Assembly: GCA_021800745.1 (NCBI GenBank)
Contig: JAJYYS010000023.1
Coordinates: forward strand, 1 to 14,862
DNA from: a bacterium
GTDB lineage: Bacteria; SZUA-79; Acidulodesulfobacterales; Acidulodesulfobacteraceae
Length of the DNA stretch: 14,862 bases
Direction: 5' to 3'
Both the position numbers and the translations under genes were made by a program. Below the pieces are notes generated by a model. It was not told where the DNA came from. It saw only the letters and a program-made list of their open reading frames with translations, and did no database searches. Below are positions 1 to 5,033 of this stretch, one piece after another. How positions within the stretch are numbered: the first letter of the stretch is position 1; the number at the start of each line of letters is the position of its first letter.

Positions 1-122
1 CATATAAAAGCGCAAAATGGGTAAAAACGGTTACCTTTTTAGATAAAGAAGAGCTTGGGTACTGGGAGCAAAGAGGCTATTCCAACGGAGCAGACCCGCT
101 TAAAGAAGAAAGATACGCTTAA
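1..122 (+). CDS. Molybdopterin-dependent oxidoreductase, sulfite oxidase/YedY family (C-terminal end only)
   Basis: Only the last 39 codons are inside the window; the frame opens at base 3 and stops with TAA at 120-122. The visible tail contains Y-K-S-A-K-W near its start, then G-Y-W-E-Q-R-G-Y, then [10 protein letters not shown] at the end. From memory this matches the C-terminus of bacterial sulfite-oxidase-fold (COG2041/YedY-like) molybdoenzymes, where the GYKS-KW strand belongs to the C-terminal domain and a GYWE-RGYHN-ADPWKEERYA tail is typical. Such enzymes carry a Mo-molybdopterin centre and are usually exported; sulfite and methionine sulfoxide are among known substrates. The catalytic cysteine and the cofactor site lie upstream of the window, so substrate and completeness cannot be judged. 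It lies 49 bp before the dehydrogenase gene on the same strand. Confidence 0.68.
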   Translation, partial: YKSAKWVKTVTFLDKEELGYWEQRGYSNGADPLKEERYA

Positions 123-171
123 ACAGAACTTTCTTTCACTATTTTTCACTTTTTAGAATAAACTCAAAATT

Positions 172-1002
172 ATGAAAACCGTTCTTATAACAGGTTCTAC
201 CGACGGAATAGGGAAACAGACCGCCTTTATTCTTGCGCAGAAAGGCTTTTTCGTGCTGATTCACGGCAGAAACGAAGACAGATGCAAACAAACGATAAAT
301 GAAATTTCCTCAATTACCGGCGCTAAAAATTTGGATTATTTTGTCTGCGATTTATTGTCCCTAAAAGAGGTTTATCGTTTTTCCGAAGAGGTTAAAAAAA
401 GATACGATAATTTAAATATTTTAATAAACAACGCCGGCGTTTATTTGAAGGATTACATCCTGTCTCCGGAAGGAATAGAAGCGACGTTTCAGATAAACCA
501 TCTTTCGATGTTTTATCTAACGTTAAATCTTCTTCCAATTATTAAATCGGCAAGCGAAGGACATGCCCGCATAATAAACGTAAGTTCGACCGCGCACGCT
601 TCAAAAATGGATTTCGACAATCTCGTAAAACCTTTAAAATACGACGGCCACAGAGCCTACAGCCTTTCCAAGCTCTGCAATATTCTTTTTACTATCGAGT
701 TAAGCGAAAAACTAAAAGATAAAAATATCACCGTAAACTGCCTGCATCCCGGAGTAATAAATACAAAACTTTTAAGGGCGGGATGGGGCGCCGTCGGCGG
801 TTTTTTCGGCAGAGGTCCGCAGGAAGGAGCAAAGACATCCGTTTATTTAGCCGTTTCTAAAGACGTAGAAAACATAACCGGAAAATATTTCAGCGACTCA
901 AAAATAGCGAAACCGCACGATATAGCCTACGATAAAGATGCGAGGACAAAATTATGGCGGCTGAGCGAAGAATTAATAAATAGTTCGCAATATAAGGTCT
1001 AA
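172..1002 (+). CDS. Short-chain dehydrogenase/reductase (SDR), retinol-dehydrogenase-like
   Basis: A 276-residue NAD(P)-dependent oxidoreductase with a Rossmann fold. The nucleotide-binding motif TGSTDGIG is at residues 7-14, NNAG at 86-89, the structural Asn at N109 (INHL), the catalytic Ser at S139 (NVSST), the catalytic Y163-S-L-S-K167, and HPG at 192-194. An Arg at R33 just after beta-2 (HGRN) favours NADP(H). The order and spacing match classical SDRs, and the long C-terminal part resembles retinol dehydrogenase/WW-domain oxidoreductase-like members; the substrate cannot be read from sequence. No signal peptide is visible, so it is probably cytoplasmic. The ATG has no clear Shine-Dalgarno sequence, but no better in-frame start exists. 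It sits between the molybdoenzyme tail and the exported DUF3108-like gene, which starts 14 bp downstream, so the three may be co-transcribed. Confidence 0.88.
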   Translation: MKTVLITGSTDGIGKQTAFILAQKGFFVLIHGRNEDRCKQTINEISSITGAKNLDYFVCDLLSLKEVYRFSEEVKKRYDNLNILINNAGVYLKDYILSPEGIEATFQINHLSMFYLTLNLLPIIKSASEGHARIINVSSTAHASKMDFDNLVKPLKYDGHRAYSLSKLCNILFTIELSEKLKDKNITVNCLHPGVINTKLLRAGWGAVGGFFGRGPQEGAKTSVYLAVSKDVENITGKYFSDSKIAKPHDIAYDKDARTKLWRLSEELINSSQYKV

Positions 1003-1016
1003 TAAACAATTCTTTT

Positions 1017-1955
1017 ATGATAAGACGAATAATATTTTTTTATTGTTGCATTATAATATTTCAAATAACCGCATGTGTTCATCAGGCTTTTTCTAAAGAG
1101 AACTATAAAATAAATCATAAGACTATGATGCTTCTTAAAAAAGCCGATAAAGAACGAAGGCGCATATTATCTATAAAAGATAAATCTTATTCTTTTTATA
1201 ATAAAGAGACCCTTATCTATAAAGTTACCTACCTGAATACTATAGATGCCGGCAAAGCTGTATTGTCGGCAAAACCAGGCTATTACAAAAATAAAAAAAT
1301 TATGGTTTTTACGGCCCAGGCATATAATGCGAAATGGTTTAATTTTATTTATCATGTGCATGATATTACAGAAAGTTTTTTCTCGCCCGAAAGATGCTAT
1401 CCGTATTTTTTAATAATGAAAAGACATGAAGGCTCGCATAATGATTTTATGGAAGAAAGATTAAACGGTTCTTATAGACATTTGATTAAAGCCGGCCAAT
1501 ACAAAACTGCATGGAAAAGTTTAAAAAAAGAAAAGTTTCTGAAAATGTTAAGTTCAGACGAAAAACACAATAAACCGGCGCTGTATAAAGATAGAATTAA
1601 TGTACCATGGAAACCGTTCCTTTCTTTTAACGATACGCAGGATGCCTTAAGCGCTTTGTATTTCATTAGACTTATTAATCTGAATAAAGGCGAAGACTAT
1701 TATGTGCCGGTATATGAAAATCGCAAAAGATACTTAGTTCTTGTAAAAGCGGAAGGTTATTACAACATAGACACGCCGGCCGGGAAATTTAATACTATAA
1801 AAGTAAAGGTGTTTCTTAACTTTAACGGAGTTTTTTCACACAAGGGAAGTTTGGAGATATACTTTTCTACCGGTCAGAACCATACCCCCGTGTATCTTGT
1901 TACAAATGTCCGTATCGGCTATATGACAGCAATATTAACTAAGAAAATAAACTGA
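1017..1955 (+). CDS. Exported DUF3108-like protein, possible lipoprotein
   Basis: A 312-residue protein with an N-terminal export signal: Arg-Arg at 3-4, a hydrophobic run over residues 5-19, then I-T-A-C (C20), which fits a lipobox; an alternative signal peptidase I site would be near A-F-S (24-26). The mature part has the DUF3108 layout: an early strand Y-K-V-T-Y-L-N-T-I-D-A-G-K-A, a Tyr-rich stretch ending in V-H-D-I-T-E-S-F-F, a Phe/Leu strand followed by basic residues, and later the strand I-D-T-P-A-G-K-F-N-T-I-K-V, which is typical of this family's second half. No catalytic residues are apparent; DUF3108 proteins are envelope proteins of unclear function. The start is 14 bp after the dehydrogenase stop, without a strong ribosome binding site. 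Family assignment is from remembered pattern, and the membrane anchor is inferred. Confidence 0.62.
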   Translation: MIRRIIFFYCCIIIFQITACVHQAFSKENYKINHKTMMLLKKADKERRRILSIKDKSYSFYNKETLIYKVTYLNTIDAGKAVLSAKPGYYKNKKIMVFTAQAYNAKWFNFIYHVHDITESFFSPERCYPYFLIMKRHEGSHNDFMEERLNGSYRHLIKAGQYKTAWKSLKKEKFLKMLSSDEKHNKPALYKDRINVPWKPFLSFNDTQDALSALYFIRLINLNKGEDYYVPVYENRKRYLVLVKAEGYYNIDTPAGKFNTIKVKVFLNFNGVFSHKGSLEIYFSTGQNHTPVYLVTNVRIGYMTAILTKKIN

Positions 1956-1988
1956 TTCTCTAATCGCAACCTTCTGTAAATAAATAAT

Positions 1989-2004
1989 GAAAATAATTAT
2001 TTTC
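1989..2004. repeat. 16-bp perfect palindrome in the gap before the toxin-antitoxin locus
   Basis: The 16 bases GAAAATAATTATTTTC read the same on both strands. The palindrome lies 34 bp after the DUF3108-like stop and is followed by GTTTTATAA. It could form a weak AT-rich terminator stem for the upstream genes or be a protein-binding site upstream of the antitoxin promoter; with such AT-rich sequence, chance is also possible. Confidence 0.4.
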
Positions 2005-2019
2005 GTTTTATAATCTATA

Positions 2020-2056
2020 AATATGATGTATAATAAGTTATAATATACATCATATT
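2020..2056 (+). promoter_or_regulatory. Probable toxin-antitoxin operator/promoter: 13-bp inverted repeat over a TATAAT box
   Basis: A perfect 13-bp inverted repeat (arms AATATGATGTATA at 2020-2032 and its complement at 2044-2056, 11-bp centre) lies 43 bp upstream of the antitoxin start. A consensus -10 box TATAAT occupies 2039-2044, running from the centre into the right arm; no good -35 is visible 17 bp upstream (only TATAAA). Ribbon-helix-helix antitoxins usually bind inverted repeats at their own promoters and repress the operon together with the toxin, so this is the expected autoregulatory site. A second TATAAT at 2009-2014 is an alternative -10. The repeat is seen directly; the operator role is inferred. 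Confidence 0.6.
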
Positions 2057-2099
2057 GGTAAATTTATAAATGATTAAATTCATAAAAAGAGGAGCTTTA

Positions 2100-2345
2100 A
2101 TGAGAAGAACGCAAATATACTTAGACGATGAAATATACGAAATTTTAAAGAAAGAAAGTTTGATTTTAGGTAAAAGCGCATCTCAAATAATAAGAGAAAA
2201 TCTCAAAAAAAACTTGGTGAATAAAAGTAATAAAATATCAGACGCCATAGACGACTCTAAGGGCGCGTGGAAAGACAACCCCGATTTTAAAATTAACGAT
2301 TTTATTAGAAAATTAAGAAAGGGAAATAGAATTGATAATTTTTGA
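2100..2345 (+). CDS. Ribbon-helix-helix (CopG/VapB-like) antitoxin
   Basis: An 81-residue protein. The open frame extends up to an ATG at 2070, but I choose ATG 2100 because a strong ribosome binding site, AGAGGAG (2088-2094), lies five bases before it and because the DNA-binding strand R-R-T-Q-I-Y-L then starts at residue 2, as is usual for ribbon-helix-helix repressors. Helix A follows (D-D-E-I-Y-E-I-L-K-K), then the turn L-G-K-S-A-S and helix B (Q-I-I-R-E-N-L-K). The C-terminal half is charged and ends in basic residues (F-I-R-K-L-R-K-G-N-R), as expected for a toxin-neutralising tail. The gene overlaps the PIN toxin gene by 14 bases, the classic arrangement for translational coupling. It should bind the inverted repeat just upstream. 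Confidence 0.85.
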   Translation: MRRTQIYLDDEIYEILKKESLILGKSASQIIRENLKKNLVNKSNKISDAIDDSKGAWKDNPDFKINDFIRKLRKGNRIDNF

Positions 2346-2712
2346 TACGGATATTATCATTTGGATATTAAGAGGTAAAGAAACAATAGTGACTGACGCA
2401 AAACGCTTAGCCGAAGAAACATCAGGCAAAATATATATAACTCCCATTCAGGTTGCGGAGGTTTATTCGGGAATGACGGACAAAGAGGAAAGAAAAACCC
2501 GTGAACTCATAGAAAGTTTTTATTTTTTAGATATAAATAAACGAATAGGCGAATTAGCCGGTATATATATAAATAAATATAGAAAGTCCAATAAAATAGA
2601 GCTTGCAGATGCAATTATAGGAGCTTCGGCAAAAAATTACAATTTCAAATTATACACATTAAATAAAAAGCGCTACCCCATGCTTAGCAAAGACGATTTA
2701 ATCAGTGCTTAG
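2332..2712 (+). CDS. vapC: PIN-domain ribonuclease toxin, VapC family
   Basis: A 126-residue PIN-domain protein, the usual VapC length. The expected acidic residues are present: D5 (and D7) in F-D-T-D after the first strand, E43 in Q-V-A-E-V-Y-S-G, and D93 in E-L-A-D-A-I-I-G-A-S-A; the C-terminal T-L-N-K-K-R-Y-P motif (109-116) supplies the T/N pair. Together these coordinate Mg2+ for RNA cleavage in the family, often of tRNA or rRNA. The start is TTG at 2332, inside the antitoxin gene, with GGGA of the AAGAAAGGGA stretch as a ribosome binding site; TTG and overlap probably keep toxin output below antitoxin. The last 11 bp overlap the convergent minus-strand gene, and a 12-bp direct repeat covers the stop region. 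The target RNA is not predictable. Confidence 0.87.
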   Translation: MIIFDTDIIIWILRGKETIVTDAKRLAEETSGKIYITPIQVAEVYSGMTDKEERKTRELIESFYFLDINKRIGELAGIYINKYRKSNKIELADAIIGASAKNYNFKLYTLNKKRYPMLSKDDLISA

Positions 2713-2717
2713 CAAAG
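2681..2717 (+). repeat. 12-bp direct repeat at the 3' end of the toxin gene
   Basis: TGCTTAGCAAAG occurs at 2681-2692 and again at 2706-2717, 25 bp apart start to start. The toxin stop codon TAG (2710-2712) lies inside the second copy. Because 25 is not a multiple of three, the two copies are read in different frames. This may mark a small duplication that reshaped the toxin C-terminus and created the overlap with the minus-strand gene. Confidence 0.55.
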
Positions 2718-3121
2718 CGACCGTTAAGCCATTTCTTCGCCGGTTTTACTACGGGCTTGTAAGACTCCAGGTCGGCTATATCTTCAGGTTTTTCCTTGGA
2801 AACGATAATCCATGGCGGGGGCGTCGTTAAAGAACAGCCGCCTCCGGACATTCTCGGATGATAAATTTTTATTATAGACGGCTCGTCTTTTGTGTGGACG
2901 TAAAACCATCCGCAAATCTTATCCAGATTTTTTATTTCGTCCACCCTTTCCTTTAAAAATCCGGCTGCCGCGTCGGCATCCATTTCGCCCTTTTCGTCGT
3001 CAGCCTGGGTATAGACGTAATGCCATTGCGAGCCGGAGTTTTTAACGTCTTCTATAAGTTTTTCGACGGCCTCCCACTGCAAAAGGCCCGAAAAAGCTAC
3101 CGTATCGGCTTTATAAGGCAT
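2702..3121 (-). CDS. Unrecognised 139-residue cytoplasmic protein
   Basis: I do not recognise this family. It is likely a real gene: a run of G (minus strand, complement of 3124-3129) gives a good ribosome binding site just before ATG 3121, an extended -10 promoter lies upstream, and composition is that of a soluble globular protein. Visible parts: an N-terminal amphipathic region with several Trp/Tyr residues (W16, W33, Y35, Y37), an acidic stretch near 41-50, a helix near 51-66, then C70-G-W-F-Y-V-H-T, and the most distinctive segment H88-P-R-M-S-G-G-G-C96-S-L-T-T-P-P-P-W. The His, Gly-rich loop and Cys could form a binding or active site, but this is a guess. No signal peptide or membrane segment. 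The C-terminus is basic. It converges on vapC with an 11-bp overlap. Confidence 0.72.
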   Translation of the reverse strand: MPYKADTVAFSGLLQWEAVEKLIEDVKNSGSQWHYVYTQADDEKGEMDADAAAGFLKERVDEIKNLDKICGWFYVHTKDEPSIIKIYHPRMSGGGCSLTTPPPWIIVSKEKPEDIADLESYKPVVKPAKKWLNGRFAKH

Positions 3122-3155
3122 ATCCCCCCATTCTATTTTAATTTATTTACATAAA

Positions 3156-3183
3156 ATTATAGCATAATACAAGATATATTCAA
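3156..3183 (-). promoter_or_regulatory. Probable promoter for the minus-strand 139-residue protein
   Basis: On the minus strand TTGAAT (complement of 3178-3183) is followed after 16 bp by TATAAT (complement of 3156-3161), preceded by TGC, which makes an extended -10. Transcription would begin roughly 30 bases before the start codon. It is back to back with the putative permease promoter, so the two lie within one divergent intergenic region of 185 bp. Confidence 0.5.
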
Positions 3184-3197
3184 TATATAAAAAATTT

Positions 3198-3225
3198 TTG
3201 ATTTATAAAAATATTGCGATATACT
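3198..3225 (+). promoter_or_regulatory. Putative permease promoter containing an ArsR-operator-like sequence
   Basis: TTGATT (3198-3203), a 16-bp spacer and TATACT (3220-3225) form a plausible promoter about 80 bp before the TSUP permease. Bases 3202-3223 match the perfect palindrome at 4153-4174 in 18 of 22 positions, with mismatches at positions 2 and 15-17, and the -10 begins at the same offset within the element in both places. The left half-site is nearly intact; the right half carries GCG. A further partial match overlaps at 3184-3205. The region is very AT-rich, so some similarity is expected by chance; the shared register is what makes it notable. TATAAT at 3233-3238 is an alternative -10. 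Confidence 0.42.
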
Positions 3226-3306
3226 TTAGCTATATAATGCTTATTTATTGAAGTATTTAATATATGTTAAAAAGTGCGAAACAAGCCGCAGTAAGACAAT
3301 AATATT

Positions 3307-4128
3307 ATGCAGAATTTACCGTTTGTTTTAACGACATTGTTTATAGCTTCAGCAGTTATCGGATTTATAGCAAATATAGTCGGTCTCGGAGGAGGCATTT
3401 TACTTGTGCCGTTTTTTATTTTTTATATGCATTTATCTCCGGTTGAATCAAGCGGCCTAAGTCTTTTTACAATAATTGTCAGTTCCGTGGGAGGCACCAT
3501 AAAGCATTTGCAAGAAAAAACCGTAAACAAAAAATTGTTTGCCGTTCTTGCCGGTTTTATGCCGCCGGGCGTAATAATAGGTTCTATAGCGTCTAATTAT
3601 GTAAACGTAAGGGGTTTTAAAATATTCTTCGCATTCATTGTTACCATTATCGGTTTTTTATCCCTGTATTTTACAAACAAACAAACAAAAAAAACAGAAA
3701 TAATCGGAACAGATGCATTAAGAAACTATAAAGGAAGTCCGAATGAACTTCTGTTGCCCCACCCGAAAATAACAGCCGCAATGTCTTTGATTGCCGGATT
3801 TTTCTCGGGATTTGCGGGGATTGGAATAGGCATGATATCGGGAACGTTTCTGACGTCGGTTGAGCTGATACCTCCTAGAATTGCTTTTGCGACGATATTA
3901 TCCGCAATGATATTAACGTCTTCTATCGGAGCAATAATACATTTTTCTTACATTAAAATAAACCGGGATATTTTATTATATTGTATATTTCTGGGGTCCG
4001 GAGCAATAACGGGGTCTCAACTCGGAGCAATAACATCCCGCATTTTGAATACCAGAACCTTAAGATTATATCAGGGATGGATAATAACAATTTTTGGGTT
4101 ACTTATGGTTTTAATGTCTATTATATAA
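3307..4128 (+). CDS. TSUP-family permease (TauE/SafE, sulfite/sulfonate exporter-like)
   Basis: A 273-residue polytopic membrane protein with the internal duplication typical of TSUP transporters. The first half carries G-L-G-G-G-I-L-L-V-P (26-35) followed by E-S-S-G-L-S-L-F; the second half carries G-F-A-G-I-G-I-G-M (168-176) with T-F-L-T-S-V-E. Hydrophobic segments are visible near 7-25, 28-45, 52-65, 78-97, 106-123, 155-180, 193-213, 222-242 and 256-272, with a hydrophilic loop around 124-152. Family members move sulfite, thiosulfate, sulfonates or other organic anions; the substrate here is unknown. The start has no strong ribosome binding site. The gene is separated by 119 bp from the Cys-rich gene, which has its own promoter; the shared operator-like sequence suggests common control by the downstream ArsR. 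Its stop codon lies in an AT-only dyad with a T-tract that might serve as a weak terminator. Confidence 0.85.
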   Translation: MQNLPFVLTTLFIASAVIGFIANIVGLGGGILLVPFFIFYMHLSPVESSGLSLFTIIVSSVGGTIKHLQEKTVNKKLFAVLAGFMPPGVIIGSIASNYVNVRGFKIFFAFIVTIIGFLSLYFTNKQTKKTEIIGTDALRNYKGSPNELLLPHPKITAAMSLIAGFFSGFAGIGIGMISGTFLTSVELIPPRIAFATILSAMILTSSIGAIIHFSYIKINRDILLYCIFLGSGAITGSQLGAITSRILNTRTLRLYQGWIITIFGLLMVLMSII

Positions 4129-4142
4129 AATTTTTTTTATAT
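4123..4142 (+). terminator. Possible weak AT-only terminator after the permease gene
   Basis: ATATAAAA (4123-4130) is complementary to TTTTATAT (4135-4142) across four T, and the second arm lies in an eight-T run. It overlaps the permease stop codon. With no G-C pairs the stem would be unstable, so termination is doubtful; it may simply be AT-rich spacer. Confidence 0.25.
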
Positions 4143-4147
4143 TTCTC

Positions 4148-4176
4148 TTGACTATATAAAAATATTTTTATATAAT
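4148..4176 (+). promoter_or_regulatory. Strong sigma70-type promoter with a 22-bp palindromic operator in its spacer
   Basis: TTGACT (4148-4153) and TATAAT (4171-4176) are separated by exactly 17 bp, the best promoter in the window. A perfect 22-bp palindrome with half-site TATATAAAAAT occupies 4153-4174, filling the spacer and overlapping both the last base of the -35 and most of the -10. ArsR/SmtB repressors bind AT-rich dyads of about this size in this position and block RNA polymerase. An ArsR-type gene is the second gene of the downstream run, so autoregulation is the natural reading. Sequence and geometry are seen; the identity of the bound protein is inferred. Confidence 0.72.
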
Positions 4177-4198
4177 GAAACTATAATATAAATTAAAC

Positions 4199-4216
4199 TA
4201 AATCGTGCACGGTTTA
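4199..4216. repeat. 18-bp dyad in the 5' leader of the Cys-rich gene
   Basis: TAAAT-CGTGCACG-GTTTA is symmetric at all but one base pair (4203/4212). The 8-bp core CGTGCACG at 4204-4211 is a perfect palindrome and stands out as the only GC-rich island in the leader. It lies about 16 bp downstream of the expected transcription start. With no loop it is better explained as a DNA-binding site than as an RNA hairpin. Confidence 0.45.
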
Positions 4217-4247
4217 AAAGTTCAATTAATTAAATAAAGAGGTATAA

Positions 4248-4595
4248 ATGTCTGGAAACAATATGAATTCTTGCGGATGCGGTTCCGGAAGCGCCAAAAA
4301 AACGACCCCCAAAGAGGCAGTCGTCGATATAAAAAATCTTGAAAACGGGGTGCTCGTCGAGTTGAATTCCGCGGAAGTTAAGAAAAGCGATATGGAAAAA
4401 AGCATAAAAAATTGCAATACCGGAAAATGCGACTGCCTTAACGATTCGCAGAAAGCCAGAATAAAATCTATTTCTTTGAAAGAAGGAGATTTCGGAAGCC
4501 TTTCCGTTGAAATTGAAGGCGATATCGACAAAGAAGAAATAAAACAGGCCATGGAAAAAGCGGCAAAAAACCAGAAAAAAGGTTCCTGCTGCTGA
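4248..4595 (+). CDS. Small Cys-rich protein of unknown function (possible metal(loid)-binding protein)
   Basis: A 115-residue soluble protein with seven cysteines in three groups: C9-G-C11 near the N-terminus, C56-N-T-G-K-C61-D-C63 in the middle, and C114-C115 at the very end. Between them is an alternating strand/helix pattern: strands near 25-40 and 72-91 and helices near 48-55, 64-72 and 94-108, suggesting a small alpha/beta domain of about 85 residues with flexible Cys-bearing tails. No signal peptide or membrane segment. I do not recognise a named family. Vicinal and CXC thiols suit soft metals or metalloids such as As(III), and the next gene encodes an ArsR-type sensor with a C-V-C site, so a sequestering or handing-over role is plausible but inferred. 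A clear ribosome binding site (AAAGAGGT, 4236-4243) and a strong operator-bearing promoter precede it, suggesting high induced expression. Confidence 0.8.
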   Translation: MSGNNMNSCGCGSGSAKKTTPKEAVVDIKNLENGVLVELNSAEVKKSDMEKSIKNCNTGKCDCLNDSQKARIKSISLKEGDFGSLSVEIEGDIDKEEIKQAMEKAAKNQKKGSCC

Positions 4596-4624
4596 TAATC
4601 AGGACTGAATAAACAGCTAAATTA

Positions 4625-4646
4625 GCGCCGTAAACTTTTACGGCGC
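4625..4646 (+). terminator. Intergenic hairpin between the Cys-rich gene and arsR
   Basis: GCGCCGTAAA (4625-4634) is perfectly complementary to TTTACGGCGC (4637-4646), giving a 9-bp stem with a 4-base loop in RNA. It is followed by ATTATTC rather than a T-run, so a full intrinsic terminator is unlikely. It may partly terminate or protect the upstream message, giving more transcript of the Cys-rich gene than of arsR and the pump. Confidence 0.5.
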
Positions 4647-4666
4647 ATTATTCAAAAAGAAAAGAT

Positions 4667-5005
4667 ATGAAAGAACAGTTAAAGAGTTTAAAAAGCGCCG
4701 GCGGAATTACGGCCGGCGATATGTCAATCGATAAATTAAGGGATGTTTTTTACGCCTTATCGGATAGGGTAAGGCTCGAAATTATCAGGCTTTTAATCGA
4801 TAACGGAGAAATGTGCGTCTGTAAATTTCAGGAAATTTTTAAAATATCACAGCCCAACCTTTCTTTTCATCTAGGCATATTGAGAAAGGCAGGCCTTGTC
4901 AAAACGAGAAGAAATGGCACGTGGATGAATTATAGCCTTAACGGCGAAAATCCGGTGTTAAAAGATTTAGTTCCGCTTATTAAGAAAGCATCTGCCGGCG
5001 AATAA
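4667..5005 (+). CDS. arsR: ArsR/SmtB-family metal(loid)-responsive repressor
   Basis: A 112-residue winged-helix repressor. After a 20-residue N-terminal extension come helix 1-2 (I-D-K-L-R-D-V-F-Y-A-L-S-D-R-V-R-L-E-I-I), then G-E-M-C50-V-C52-K-F at the position of the metal-sensing helix alpha-3, the recognition helix region I-S-Q-P-N-L-S-F-H-L-G-I-L, and the wing V-K-T-R-R-N-G-T-W-M-N-Y-S-L. The C-V-C pair corresponds to Cys32/Cys34 of the R773 ArsR family, which bind As(III)/Sb(III); the third cysteine of that site (Cys37) is replaced by Gln55, so sensing would use two thiols or one from elsewhere. An alternative start at Met19 would give a shorter protein, but no better ribosome binding site precedes it. 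Likely represses the palindrome at 4153-4174 and hence itself, the Cys-rich gene and the pump genes that start 28 bp downstream. Confidence 0.88.
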   Translation: MKEQLKSLKSAGGITAGDMSIDKLRDVFYALSDRVRLEIIRLLIDNGEMCVCKFQEIFKISQPNLSFHLGILRKAGLVKTRRNGTWMNYSLNGENPVLKDLVPLIKKASAGE

Positions 5006-5033
5006 GCGGTATAATTTACTTAAGGCGATAAAA

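Noticed and set aside
2070..2099. Ten-codon N-terminal extension of the antitoxin
   Set aside because: ATG 2070 has no ribosome binding site, while ATG 2100 is preceded by AGAGGAG at ideal spacing and gives the standard ribbon-helix-helix N-terminus.
4248..4280. N-terminal C-G-C-G of the Cys-rich protein as an IscA-type iron-sulfur carrier motif
   Set aside because: In A-type carriers this motif is near the C-terminus with a third distant cysteine and a different fold; here it is in an N-terminal tail and the rest does not resemble that family.
4226..4552. 108-residue open frame on the minus strand opposite the Cys-rich gene
   Set aside because: It is antisense to a gene with a strong promoter and ribosome binding site, has low-complexity Phe/Ser-rich translation, and no start signals of its own.
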